DNA of 64,000 bases from Channallabes apus. Lineage: Eukaryota; Chordata; Actinopteri; Siluriformes; Clariidae. The position numbers and the translations under genes were made by a program. Of the stretch, positions 1 through 10,789 are shown one piece after another. The stretch's first letter is position 1; every line of letters starts with the position of its first letter. Where the stretch lies: the NCBI GenBank assembly GCA_030522415.1, contig CM060114.1, forward strand, positions 22,859,304 through 22,923,303, written 5' to 3'. Under the pieces are notes generated by a model. It did no database searches, had not been told where the DNA came from, and saw nothing but the letters and a program-made list of their open reading frames with translations.

Positions 1-1
1 C

Positions 2-1317
2 TCCCCAATTTCAGGCCATCCAGGCACCCGACGATCCCTCCAATTCCTCCAGCGAGACTTCTGGTGGCCGTCCATGACGAGGGACGTCCAAGAGTTCGTT
101 CAGGCATGCCCAGTGTGCGCCAGGGCAAAAAACACCAACCAACCATCTCCAGGAGAACTGCAACCGCTCCCAGTCCCTCGACGGCCTTGGACGCACATTG
201 CCGTTGACTTCATCACGGGGCTGCCGGCCTCCGAAGGAAAAGACACCATCCTCACGATCGTGGATCGGTTTTCTAAGACCGTGCACCTGGTGGCTCTCGC
301 CGGACTCCCGTCAGCAAAGGAAACAGCAGAGCTGATTTTAGAGCACGTAGTCCGTCTGCATGGGTTCCCCAAGGATATCGTCTCGGACAGAGGGCCCCAG
401 TTCACAGCCCGGTTCTGGAAGGCCTTCTGCCGTCTGATCGACTCCACCTGCAGTCTGTCCTCCGGATACCACCCACAGACGGTCAGACGGAGCGGACCAA
501 CCAACAACTGGAGCGCTACCTGAGATGTTTCGTAGCGGACCGCCAGCGCTCCTGGGCACGCTACCTCATCTGGGCGGAACTATCACACAACCTCCACATC
601 TCCTCTGCCACCAACCTAAGCCCATTTGAGGTATGCCACGGTTTCCAACCCTCCGTGTTCAACCACCCAGAGCCGGAGGTTGATGTACCGTCGACCCAAC
701 AGTTGGTCCGCAGATGTCGGCAGCTCTGGATTACGACCAACCAGGCCATCCAACGTGCCAATGCCCGCTACACCCACCAACATCGCCGCCGACATCCTCC
801 GGGACGACTATACCACGTAGGTGACAAGGTATGGCTTTCCACAAAGAACCTCCACCTCCACACCGAGTCAAAGAAGCTTTCCCCCAGATTCATCGGACCA
901 TACCACATCACCCACAGAATTAACCCTGTCACCTACCGGCTCCAGCTGCCTGCGGCGCTCTGGATTCACCCAGTATTTCACCTATCCCAGTTCAAGCCCT
1001 TCATCACCTCACCCATGATTCCACCCACCCCCCCAGCTCCTCCTCCCCGGATCATCGACGGCGGTCCCGCCTACACCGTGCGCCGAATCCTTGACTCGCG
1101 CCCTTGGGGCAAAGGTACGCAATACCTGGTGGACTGGGAGGGCTATGGCCCCGAGGAGCAATCTTGGATCCCGGCCCGGTTCATTCTCGACCCTCAGCTA
1201 ATTCGGGACTACCGTCACAGGGTATCCTCCACCCCAGGACCGTCAGGAGCCAGTCCTGGACAGGGGGGTACTGTCATACACACTCAATCTGCGCCCGGCA
1301 CTAGGACCCGGAAGTAA
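2..1317 (+). pseudogene. Ty3/gypsy pol 3' end: integrase plus chromodomain, frameshifted
   Basis: This is the last third of a gypsy-type polyprotein and enters from the left edge. In order it shows the integrase zinc-binding region (a His pair near the edge, then CPVCARAK), the catalytic core with its first Asp in AVDFITGLP and second Asp in SDRGPQF, the GPY-like tail (LSPRFIGPYHI), and a chromodomain at about 1072-1212 (YTVRRILDSR, YLVDWEGY, EEQSWIPA). Chromodomain integrases belong to the chromovirus branch, where the chromodomain is thought to guide insertion to marked chromatin. The frame changes near 480, just before the third catalytic residue (Glu in QTER). The sequence there looks like loss of 4 bases from a short ACGG repeat. 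Upstream of the break is frame 2, downstream is frame 1. The copy is therefore inactive as read. Confidence 0.93.
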
Positions 1318-1638
1318 GACGGGCGCAAAACCAGGAAGTATAAAAGAGGTAAACAAACGATGGCTTACCGCTCAGTCATTGAGTTCGGCCCATGTCAGCT
1401 CCAGTTGTCGTTTCAGCAAACCGTGAGTACTCACATGTTGGTTCCGTTTGTCTTTTGCTATTGTGTGTGTATCTACAGGACGCGGGTTAAATTTGTGTTT
1501 TTCCCTTACTCCGTTTTTGTGAGAGTCCTTAGACTAAATCGCGTGGCTATCCTGCCTACTCGCTTCTTTCCGCGTTTGGGTTTATCCTCCACGCTACATT
1601 GGGCTAACCGCTAAAGCTACGTCTTCTGGTCACCTCAG
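1272..1638 (+). mobile_element. 3' LTR of the gypsy element
   Basis: The LTR begins with TGTCATACAC directly after a short G-rich polypurine tract (CAGGGGGG) that follows the pol stop region. A TATA box (TATAAAAG) lies near 1338. The right end is not certain. I place it near a CA at about 1638, because the next sequence is ordinary AT-rich DNA. The 5' LTR is outside the window, so no duplication can be checked. Confidence 0.7.
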
Positions 1639-1639
1639 G

Positions 1640-2102
1640 TTAGTCCATCTTGACAGCTTTAGTTTGGAGCCTATGGTCAGAGTAACATTTAGGGTATAGG
1701 TTCATGTTAATGTTTAAAGTTCTGATTAGACTAGAGTCAGCACAATTATTACTTTATCATACATTTAGGCTTTTCAATCAGATTTGGGTTTAGCCTCTAC
1801 AGCCAGAGTAATGTGTAAACTCTATACTCAAATTTGTAATAATGGAACCATAGCAGAATATAATTAGCTTCAATTTTAGAGCAATAGCTTATGTAAGGGA
1901 AATTGTTATTGTTGGATTTATACTCTTGTAAATCCTGAGAAAAGATTGTTAGGATTAGGTAGGATTAAGGAAAAGAGTAATTATTAGGTTTAGGCTCAGG
2001 GGTTGGAGTCATTGTTACATATCAAGAGAAAAGGGATAGATTGTATGTACTGTACTGGATACAGTATATGCATTGGAGGTTGGCTCTAGGATCTAGCAAA
2101 GA

Positions 2103-2159
<57 letters not shown>

Positions 2160-3487
2160 AGCTGTCTCTAATGAGGGTCTTTTAATAAAGACACTAGCAT
2201 GTGCCTGAAACTGGTGCTGTCAAACCTAAATTATCTATCCCATTTCTCCTTTTTCAACTCCTTTTTCTGTTTCAGTGCCTTTCTGTCGTTCCAGCCCTCT
2301 CTTTCCCTCCACTCCACATGTCACTCCATTTCAGAGTGCAAATAATTTTACTGAGCTAAAGTGTTCACCTCCTGTATGAAAGCTGACCCCAGACTCTGCT
2401 AATCTACTGGAATGCCCCAGTATAAACACTAAAACTCAAACACATTACAAACACACATCACAAATATATACGCCGCACACTTCCTTTTCCTCCCTCTCTT
2501 TCTCTTTTTTTGCATTTCTCAATATTCTTTTAATGTAATAATGCATAAGAATCTTTTCTTCACGTCTTCCTGGGGTAGAATGAACCAGCATTCACACTTC
2601 ACAAATGACAGTCTGGTGGCTGTCATTTGATAAGATAGATGCAGGTACAATATAGAAACTGATTATGACTAATTTGGGTGAAAAGAGGTAAAATAATGAT
2701 AACAAATTCTTTGCCTCCGGCTCCAGAGTACAAACAATTACCCTTATTTATCATGCTGGATACAAATGGATTTATCCGTAAATTGTTCTTAGAAGCATTT
2801 ACACAATTTGTTATTCATGAAAAAATCCCATAAGTTTGGAAAAATGCTTGCTGCTGGGTATATATAAATATATTCATAAGAGGACTAACTAATATAAACC
2901 TTGATTGTTTACCTAAACATCATGCAAATTGATGAATTACTGCACATTTAACGATAGATTACATTTAAGTTTGAATCGCTTATTTATTTCAATTACATGA
3001 AATGTTTGTGAATTCCAGTTGCTTCATATTGTATTTATAGTGCTAATAAAAAAAAACATACATATGCAAAAGATAAAAAAATAAATAAGAAGCCAACATA
3101 AATCAGTGAATTAAGCCAAATAGGACTAGCCACTGGTATGCAAGGAGGATGCACTACATTTGCTCAGATGGTGTGTAAGTGGGTTCCATCATTTTCCCAC
3201 ACTGCTCCAAGTGATTTGGTATGTCTCAAGCTCCAGTGTGTCATTCACATCTTAGCCTGCTGTGCACCATTAGTGGTTTCTTCCTTCCTTCTTCCTGACA
3301 CACATGTGCGATCCCAACATGCCACTGGAGAGGGTACAAGGGATTTATTTTACAGTAGCTTTGCTTGCTTTCTCACTTTGTCTTTCAAGGAGTATTATGG
3401 ATACCGCCACAGCGCCATGTAAGCTGTGCTGTACATGCACATGCACCTACACTGCAGGTGATTGACATTTATCACCAGCTTATGCAT
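1640..3487. other. Non-coding, no gene seen
   Basis: AT-rich unique-looking sequence. I see no coding exon, RNA gene or recognisable mobile element here apart from the TG/AG microsatellite. Confidence 0.6.
2111..2156. repeat. (TG)n(AG)n microsatellite
   Basis: An uninterrupted TG run passes directly into an AG run. Confidence 0.97.
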
Positions 3488-3748
3488 GCAATTGTGAGGG
3501 TTGCCCAGTAGAGGGCAGTGTTTTGTGTTTTGTAGTTTGTTTGTAGACTCAGTTTCCCAGAAGGCACCTCGGTCAGGTGACGCAGATGCGCAGCTGAACC
3601 TAGGAAGCTCATTGGCTTTATTATAAATACCTGTTTGTTCTGGGAAACTGGGTCGAGCATTAATGTGAGTTCTGTTAAATGGGTCTTTGTTATGTTTGGT
3701 TATGTTCTGTTTTAGTTTGTTTAATTATAGTTAAATATAACTATAACT

Positions 3749-4783
3749 GGATATCGGATTCCCTGTTAAGGGCTGTCTGGTTCCTGTACAACCGGTGTCG
3801 GAGCTTGGTCCGCATTGCCGGTAGTAAGTCAGACCTGTTTCCGATGAGAGTAGGACTCCGACAGGGCTGCCCTTTGTCACCGATCCTGTTCATAATTTTT
3901 ATGGACAGGATTTCTAGGCGCAGCCAGGGCGTTGAGGGGGTACAGTTTGGTGGGCTCAGGATTGGGTCACTGGTTTTTGCAGATGACGTTGTTCTGTTGG
4001 CCTCATCATCCTGCAACATACAGCTCTCACTGGATCGGTTCGCAGCAGAGTGTGAAGCGGCTGGGATGAGAATCAGCACCTCCAAATCTGAGGCCATGGT
4101 CCTCAGCCGGAAAAGGGTGGAGTGCCCTCTCAGGGTTGGGAGTGAGATCCTGCCCCAAGTGGAGGAGTTTAAGTATCTCGGGGTCTTGTTCACGAGTGAG
4201 GGTAAAATGGAACGGGAGATCGACAGGCGGATCGGCGCAGCGTCTGCAGGGATGCGGGCTCTGTATCTGTCCGTCGTGGTGAAGAAGGAGCTGAGCCAAA
4301 AGGCAAAGCTCTCAATTTACCGGTCGATCTACGTTCCTACCCTCACCTATGGTCATGAGCTATGGGTAGTGACCGAAAGAACAAGATCGCGAATACAAGC
4401 GGCCGAAATGATTTTCCTCCGCAGGGTGTCTGGGCTCTCCCTTAGAGATAGGGTGAGAAGCTCGGTCATCCGGGAGGGGCTCAGAGTAGAGCCGCTGCTC
4501 CTCCGCATCGAGAGGAGCCATATAAGGTGGCTTGGGCATCTATTTAGGATGCCCCCTGGATGCCTCCCTTGTGAGGTGTTCCGGACACGCCCCACCAGAA
4601 AGAGACCTGGGAAGACCCAGGACCCCCAGGACATGTCTCTCGGCTGGCCTGGAAAAGCCTTGGGATCCCCCCGAAAGAGCTGGAAGACGTGGTCGGGGAG
4701 AGGGAAGTTTGGGCATCCCTGCTGAAGCTGCTGCCCCCGCGACCCGACCTCGGATAAGCGGAAGAAAATGCATGGATGGATGG
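3749..4783 (+). mobile_element. 5'-truncated Rex3-like (RTE clade) LINE
   Basis: A 14-bp perfect duplication, ATATAACTATAACT, flanks it (3735-3748 and 4784-4797). The translation gives a reverse transcriptase from motif RQGCPLSPILF through FADDVVLLA to the C-terminal IRWLGHLFRMP region typical of fish RTE elements. The tail carries GATG repeats, which is the known Rex3 tail. Endonuclease and the start of the RT are missing, as is usual after incomplete reverse transcription. The frame changes near 4600, and the normal C-terminus continues in another frame to a stop near 4755. The insertion lies inside the solo LTR and is younger than it. Confidence 0.9.
3766..4756 (+). pseudogene. RTE reverse transcriptase fragment
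   Basis: This is the coding part of the LINE above. It is the C-terminal half of an ORF2 protein that would copy LINE RNA at a nicked target. The finger/palm motif RQGCPLSPILF and the catalytic FADD are both present. The first part of the RT and the whole endonuclease are absent, and a frameshift near 4600 displaces the last 50 or so residues. It cannot be functional as it stands. Confidence 0.88.
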
Positions 4784-5023
4784 ATATAACTATAACTCCT
4801 TTTGGTTTCTGGAGCTTTAAGTTAAGTTTATATTTGTCTTAATTTAGTATGTCTCTGTGTCTCCTAGTAGGATTAGCCTCCAGGAGATTTAGCCTTTTGT
4901 GTTTACCCTCATGTTAGCCCTTGAGTGTCGCCTAGCTTAGCCCGTGTACTTCTGTGTCCTGTGTCCCTAGTGTTGTATGTTTAGCTATTAGGTAAGTGTA
5001 GCTATGTGCATGTCAGGCTAAAG

Positions 5024-6558
5024 CAGTGGTTCTCAAACTTTTTCTGTCATTCCCCACTTAAGGGGGTGAGCGAATTTTCAAGCCCCACTTGTCAACAAAA
5101 TAATAACAAAATCGGGCAAGTTTACTGTTTATTGAAATATCAATTTCTAAACCGATAAGATCAAACAACACCAAGTTAAAAACAGATAAAATACACGTGC
5201 AATTGTTATAAAAGGCTTACGTTGTCACTTATCTTTGCATAATTGACCCCATGTTTATTAGCTGCTCAGCAATCATTTGTAGTTTTTTTGCACTGGCCAA
5301 TTCTGTATGCAACTTTAATTGAAGCAATTTGTGCTTTGCTGTCCACTGATTCAGATGTTACTATGCGATTCTCCTGCTGTCTGTATTCTGCCAGCTTTCT
5401 TTGAAAGAAGTCTAGTGGCTTATTAACGTGACTGGAGTGTGTTGTCTAAGTGTCTTCCTAATTTGTTAGGTCTTATGCTGTCTGCTGCCAGCGGTTTAAG
5501 ACACAAAACACACACTCTCTTCTGCCCCCACCATGAATCCAAGCTCAAGATGGGCTTCATTAGGGGTGGGCGATATAACCAAAATCTTCTAACACGGTAG
5601 AAGCAGTTTTCTACCTCGATAATGATATATATCACAATATAGTAATTTGTATCTGAAAATTCATAAATAAAAATTCAAACACAAAGAAACTGTTTTACAT
5701 ACAGTAATGTAATTTTATTTAAACTGTGAATTGCTGTGGTTTGCTGCATTTTTTTTTACTTTGGCCATATTCGTTTGGATGCTTGAATTTCAGATGATAG
5801 AAAAGGTTTGACGTGTTTCCACCACTTGTTAAAACAGTGCACTGCAAATCACGTTCATCTCATTCGTATCACTTTTCTTATACCCAAACCAATTCCACAC
5901 CACAGACGATGCACATTTTTTCTTTACAATCTCCTCGTTGTTGGTTTTGTCACATGTAAGCAAACTCACTGCTGCTGCACCGTCTTCTTCCATTGTCGAA
6001 GTGTATGTGAAGCCAAACATAAAAAGTGGGACGAAACCGTGGCACCCGATTGAACCAAATATCTGCGCAAATACAGCGCAGCGCGACTATCTGGATAGCG
6101 CAGTGATGATCTGGTTTATTTGCGCAGCCCGGTGGATCGTGCAGCGCCGCTCGAATCACAAACCTGCGTGACCCACTGTGTTTTATTTAAAAACAATTTA
6201 TTTAAAATGTCAGGACTGTTTAATATTGTTTCCGCCTTGCCATGGCTTGTTTGTACGCGCGCATCCCAGCGGGGTAAAATGTGCTTTGATGGTCGGCGCG
6301 GTCTATTTCTGTCAGCGTCGCGCAGCGCTGCCCAGTGGGTCGCGCAGGTTTCAATTCAATTTACTTGTATTAATCCATTTATTTGTGTGTGATTGTTTAG
6401 TTTTGAGCGTACGCTCTTCATTATCAATAAAGAAAAGCATGAATTAGAATAGGTTCTTTCCTATTATTTTCCATTAATTTCCTCCCATTCATTGCGCCCC
6501 ACCTGTCATGTCTGTATTCCCGACTAGTGGGGCGTGCCCCACACTTTGAGAACCACTG
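5024..6558 (-). mobile_element. hAT DNA transposon, internally decayed
   Basis: The inverted ends are CAGTGGTTCTCAAACTTT on the left and its complement on the right (AAGTGTGGGG is the inner part at right). The 8-bp duplication GGCTAAAG is perfect at 5016-5023 and 6559-6566, which fits the hAT superfamily. The element is 1535 bp, too short for a full transposase of about 600 residues. A BED-finger-like remnant on the minus strand gives the orientation. It interrupts the solo LTR. Confidence 0.92.
5750..6020 (-). pseudogene. hAT transposase N-terminus, BED finger remnant
   Basis: Minus-strand translation gives a start (MEEDGAAAVSLL), then SSVVWNWFGYKKSDTNEM followed by a single Cys, which resembles the start of ZBED-type BED zinc fingers (aromatic pair, then CxxC and HxxH). 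Here the second Cys is gone and a stop follows within about 5 residues. The next segment still resembles the finger's His part but is shifted. The BED finger normally binds transposon ends. The rest of the transposase is deleted. Confidence 0.55.
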
Positions 6559-7307
6559 GGCTAAAGACATGCTTAGCTGGGTGTACAGTACTGTATGTGT
6601 AGTTGACTGCCAGGGTTAGCTCATAACCATGTTCAGCTAGTAGCCATGCCTAGTTGATTGCCATGTCTTGAGCCTGCGTCCTGCCTCGTGTCTCTTAGTC
6701 CTGCCTCTTGTCTCTAGTCATGTCTCTGGTTATGTCTGTAGTCTCCCCTTGTCTGTCTATTAGTTGAATATTGGTTTTGTTTCTAGTATGCTCCAAAGTA
6801 CAGCTAACTTCCTTTGTTCATTAAAAGACTTTGTTTACACATCATCCCCCTCTGTGTCTATGCCTCACCTGCAAGCCTACAGTCCTACACCTAATACTAA
6901 GTGGCGGCAATTAAATTCCAGTGGAAGGTTTAAGTTCACTATGGTTTATGCACACGATTATACACAATTTTACACAACTTTATAAGTATTGCTTAATGAA
7001 GCCTAATGCATCTCATTTTATTGTCCCTCACAGCTCCTTTTAATATTCATTCAATATTATGAGATGACCTGGACATTGAATCTGATTATTTTTTCATTAT
7101 AATATGGAGTTCAATCACATCCCCCTTTTTCCCTGTTGTCACACACCAAGTGGCTGGAATGAGGAGTCAAGTTAATTGAGGTTAAGGATAGTGATCTTTA
7201 ATGGTTGTCCGTTAAAAGGCAATTAATAGACCTACGTTTGCTTGATAGCTTATCTCTGTTCCTTCATCTTCCTTGGTTTCCCATTCATAAGGAATTGCAC
7301 ACACTTT

Positions 7308-7312
<5 letters not shown>

Positions 7313-7376
<64 letters not shown>
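7313..7376. repeat. (CA)n microsatellite
   Basis: About 32 near-perfect CA units. Confidence 0.98.
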
Positions 7377-7377
<1 letters not shown>

Positions 7378-7739
7378 CAGGTTTAATTCTGAAGAGAACT
7401 TACTCCACAAATGCCTCAACTCTTACTGTATGAAGCATCACCTTTCAGCATGACAAGGACGTGAAACTGCAGGCCTTTAGTTTTACTTGGGAAAAAAGCT
7501 GGAATGTTGCTGAATAGTTGAATCACAAACATCAAGCTATATTTTTACTTCAAAGAATTTAATAGCTGGTATTAACCATAAAGATTTTTTTTTTATGCCT
7601 TGAAAAATACTGTAAATACACACCTTTCTTAACCTTGTTTCTTTTTCATTTATTAATTTTAATTAAACACAAAGGCATCAATACAAAGAATCTCTGCTGT
7701 TCTTTGTTTCCAGTTGCATTTAACTTAATATGCAAAGCA

Positions 7740-8105
7740 TACTGTAAGACTATATATATACATCTGAATATCACAATACGTGACAGGTACAGGATGGCCA
7801 CAACAACTGCCCGAGTCACACCAGGAACACACAATCCCTCCATCAGTGCTCAGTGCTCAGACAAATCTGGTCCAGTCCATGAGGAGGAGATGCGCTGCAG
7901 TACTTCAAGCAGCTGGTGGCCACACCAGATACTGACTGGTACTTTTGATTTTGAGCCTCCCTTCATTCAGGGACACATTGTGAAACATCTTTAGTTCATG
8001 TCTTATGGTGTTGACTCTTTTAGTGTTCATACAAATATTTACACATTAAGTTTACTGAAAGTAAAAACAGTTGAAAGTCAGGGGGCTTTCTTTTTTTTGT
8101 TGAGT
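7740..8105 (+). mobile_element. Deleted Tc1-like element (MITE)
   Basis: The left part has a transposase start (ATGGCCACAACAACTGCCCG, translated MATTTARVTPGTHNPSI). Within about 50 nt it jumps to the transposase 3' end (VQSMRRR-like reading, then GGCCACACCAGATACTGACT). The right end TTTTTTTGTTGAGTA meets a TA. I recognise both parts as the ends of a common fish Tc1 family, so nearly all of the transposase is deleted. The left end is uncertain, because no matching inverted end is clear. Confidence 0.7.
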
Positions 8106-8339
8106 ATATATATATAGCTGACATACACTGAAAAAAGTAAACCTAGCTGTCGTTCGTTTAATGTGTTTTTTTATCATTCCATTAGTTAAAAAAATATTAA
8201 TTTGCTCTTTTAAACTAAGGTGTCTAATTTATGCTCATGGGTGAATCTTTTTTTTTTTTTACTTTAGTATAATGCTATTTACAGCAGGGAACCAAAGTGA
8301 AATATTTCATTTTGATCAAGGCACTTTTATTAGGTTGAG

Positions 8340-8633
8340 TGTGATTTGCGCATGCGCAGTCTTTAAACCATAGTTTTGCCGGTATAATTTTATTTCCGCC
8401 TCAAACCGGAGCATGACGTTGAAACAAGTAAGGAAGGATATCAGAACCTGTATTTCAGTTACTGGTAGTTAAAGCCCCTGGTTAAACTTAAATCTAATCC
8501 ATTCACTCAAAGGACATTTCTGCTTCAAACCAAAGTTCGCCGTGTCACATGACCTCATGACGCAGCATTATCACGGACTGAATCACGTTCTGCTGGCGGC
8601 CCTAGTTTCTCAAAGAAAACTCCTTTAAACCAG
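8340..8633 (+). promoter_or_regulatory. Promoter-like block and first exon inside the DNA element
   Basis: A perfect NRF-1 type palindrome, GCGCATGCGCA, sits at 8348-8358. It is followed by CpG-bearing sequence and TCACATGACC/CATGACGC sites near 8545. A strong splice donor, CAG then GTAAGAAA, lies at 8634. The layout is that of a TATA-less vertebrate promoter with a 5' untranslated exon. This is inferred from motifs only. Confidence 0.45.
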
Positions 8634-9368
8634 GTAAGAAAGCAAACTCATGTCATTTCTATGTTAAATGTTTCTCTTCTATGAGCAAATGAATGATTTA
8701 TGTCAGGAACAACTACTTTGTAGATTGAGTTTTGTTTCCGTGTTTGCTACTGTAGCTAAAAACACCTATATTACCTACATTAGCATTAGCTAACTAACGT
8801 AGTGATTTTCAAAAACACCGGAGTTTCTACAGTAAGTCAGCGGCGCCGAATAACATGAAAATAATTATATTTAAGTACCGTTGGTTAACGATGTAAAAAT
8901 TAATAGAAAAGTGACGTAAACATAGAACAAGCTAATTTGGAGTGAGTGCTGTTTGTAGTGTATTTATAGTTATTCTTAAAACCTTCTGGACTCGCTAATG
9001 TGTAAGTAATGTAATATCACTAAAACTATATTCCCTCGTATGAAACGGGGCTTTAGCACGTGTTCCTGACATACTGGTGACACTTTGACACATTTTTAAC
9101 GGGATCAGTATATAAATATCGGCATAAATTTGACATGTTGATTTAACGTTACTTCAAGTACATTTTAGCCATTACGATGTCATGAAATAACTTTAAAAGT
9201 AAACATAATCTTTATGCACTTTTGTGTTTACAGGTCTGTTAGCTTTTCTGAAAGGGCATTATTTTACCCATACTGCTTTCTATACTTTATACATACTGTA
9301 ATTAATATTTGCTAACATAAGAACTTGAGCCAGTCCAATTTTTGTTTTTACCCTTTTTTTTTTTTAAG

Positions 9369-9533
9369 ATCAGTAATGAGTTTCTGAGAATTATATCTGC
9401 TCCACTTCAAGCAAGATTACTGGTTTCCTTGGACAAGCAACACTACAAACTAATTGAGATCATCAGAAACTAGGGAGGAACCTGTCAGAGAGAAGACCAG
9501 AGATATAATCTTCATCGTCAAGTTCTTGATCTG
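9369..9533 (+). pseudogene. Internal exon with short coding remnant
   Basis: A poly-T tract and AG precede 9369, and GTATGT follows 9533. The first frame reads about 34 codons (NEFLRIISAPLQARLLVSLD and onward) before a stop. From memory this resembles a segment of the 'SAM domain-containing protein 3-like' proteins that are greatly expanded in teleosts. That match is unverified. If right, the element carries a piece of a captured gene. Otherwise this is a non-coding exon. Confidence 0.4.
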
Positions 9534-9805
9534 GTATGTACTCGCTCAAAAAAGCAGAAATTAGCTTGGTGTCAAATGTAATCTTGTGAATGGAAGCCAC
9601 AGGACCTGAGCAAGGCATCCACATCAAGTTGACTGTGATGCACTAAATTAAAACATAACTAGCAGAATAAAACTCTTTAGTTTAACTTGTTCACAGGTTA
9701 GTGTATGCTGTCTGAATACAGGTTTCAATGTCTGACATGTTCATTTTATCACGCTTTACAAGCCTAACATAACCAACAATACTATATTTGTTTTTACATT
9801 CCCAG

Positions 9806-10150
9806 AGCCTGGAGGTGAATGTATGAAGAGAGGATCTCCTGAAATGTCTTATGGTGGTGTATATGAGTGGAAGATGTGGACCAACTGATTAAGCTGATAA
9901 ACTGGAGAGCGATGGTATTAGTACTGAAATGTTGTTTTTCAGACCAAGAAATGGGCAGGACCCTCCACACCCACGGTTGAAAGTTATGAAACTGATCTTT
10001 CTTATTGAAATAGTGCTCTACCTTTATTATTTTTGATTACTCATTTTACTTTGACCATTTTGAAAAGGAGACCTCTGCTGATTTTGTTTTAGGAACATTT
10101 TCTAATTTTCTTTTCAGTCCAATTAATAAATGTATGTTGCAAAGTTGAGT
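9806..10150 (+). ncRNA. Putative last exon with polyA signal
   Basis: The acceptor (TTTTTACATTCCCAG) ends at 9805. Stops occur in all frames, and AATAAA lies at 10125-10130, followed by a T/G-rich stretch. It would be the 3' exon of the transcript starting near 8500. No product is recognised. Confidence 0.35.
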
Positions 10151-10789
10151 GTTACTATTTGTAATTTTATGGAGTAATTTATTTTAGTCGCAGAGTATTT
10201 AGTTTGGTTCTTCTTCAGCAGGTTTGACAAGGACAAAATGTACCCATTGCAAAATTATATTTGTGCATAAATGCAGACATATCTTTTTTTTCCCCTCTCA
10301 ATTTCAAATACAGTTAGCAGAAAATATGTTCATTCCACAATAAATAATGTTTATATAAAGAAATGTTTTGCGTGTAAATCAATATGTAATTAAGTTTTTT
10401 ATGCTTTTATATTTAAATTATGAATGCCTTAAATCTTTATTTGATGCAACTTAAAAAAGGTAATTTGCTTAAACATTCAAAAGTGGTTTATATCAAGTTT
10501 ATAATTTCAGGTTAGATTTAGTAGAATATTTACATTAAGTAATATAGCCAACTCATTTATTTAGATTTAGAACAACTTAAAATTTTTGGTTTGTTTCACC
10601 TTCAGAAATTAGTTTACATGAACTTAAAAATTTTAAGTTAGAGTAAGTGGTTTATTTACATTACGTCAATGCTAAAATATTAGGTGTGACAGATTACTTC
10701 AATTTTTTTAAGTTGAGCCAGTGCTATTTTTTTTTCAGTGTATATATATAGCTATTATATAATTTAAAATGCCCATCCAGTAGTCGTTT

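Larger units (their letters stand above)
3493..6906 (+). mobile_element. Solo LTR split by two later insertions
   Basis: The left end reads TGTGAGGG and the right end GTGGCG, a diverged form of the GTGACA end seen in the LTRs at 58289-61824. The 5-bp sequence GCAAT flanks both sides (3488-3492 and 6907-6911). Shared landmarks with the 58-62 kb LTR are the TAGAGGGC start region, an ACCTCGGTCAGGTGACG block (3566-3582), a TATAAATA box near 3622, and TAAAAGACTTT near the end. Removing the nested elements leaves about 820 bp. No internal coding region remains, as expected after LTR-LTR recombination. The family is not named here. Confidence 0.72.
8125..10741 (+). mobile_element. DNA element with CACTGAAAAAA ends and its own transcription unit
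   Basis: The left end CACTGAAAAAA near 8126 matches the inverted right end TTTTTTCAGTG ending at 10740. TATATATATAGCT lies just outside both ends, at about 8106-8118 and 10741-10753. The last 300 bp carry subterminal copies of AACTTAAAAATTTTAAGTT-like palindromes, which are common in non-autonomous fish DNA elements. The interior holds a GC-richer promoter-like block, two clean splice donors with matching acceptors, and a polyA signal, all on the plus strand. No transposase is visible. The superfamily is not assigned. Confidence 0.55.

Noticed and set aside
3138..3422. 94-codon ORF as a possible gene
   Set aside because: No recognisable domain, no splice or promoter support, and sequence typical of chance frames in this non-coding stretch.
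6120..6447. Two overlapping 90-codon frames in the hAT element
   Set aside because: They overlap in different frames, run opposite to the BED-finger remnant and have no similarity to transposase.
7205..7453. Open frames across the CA microsatellite
   Set aside because: The frames are open only because of the His/Thr-coding dinucleotide run. No start context, domain or conservation signal is seen.
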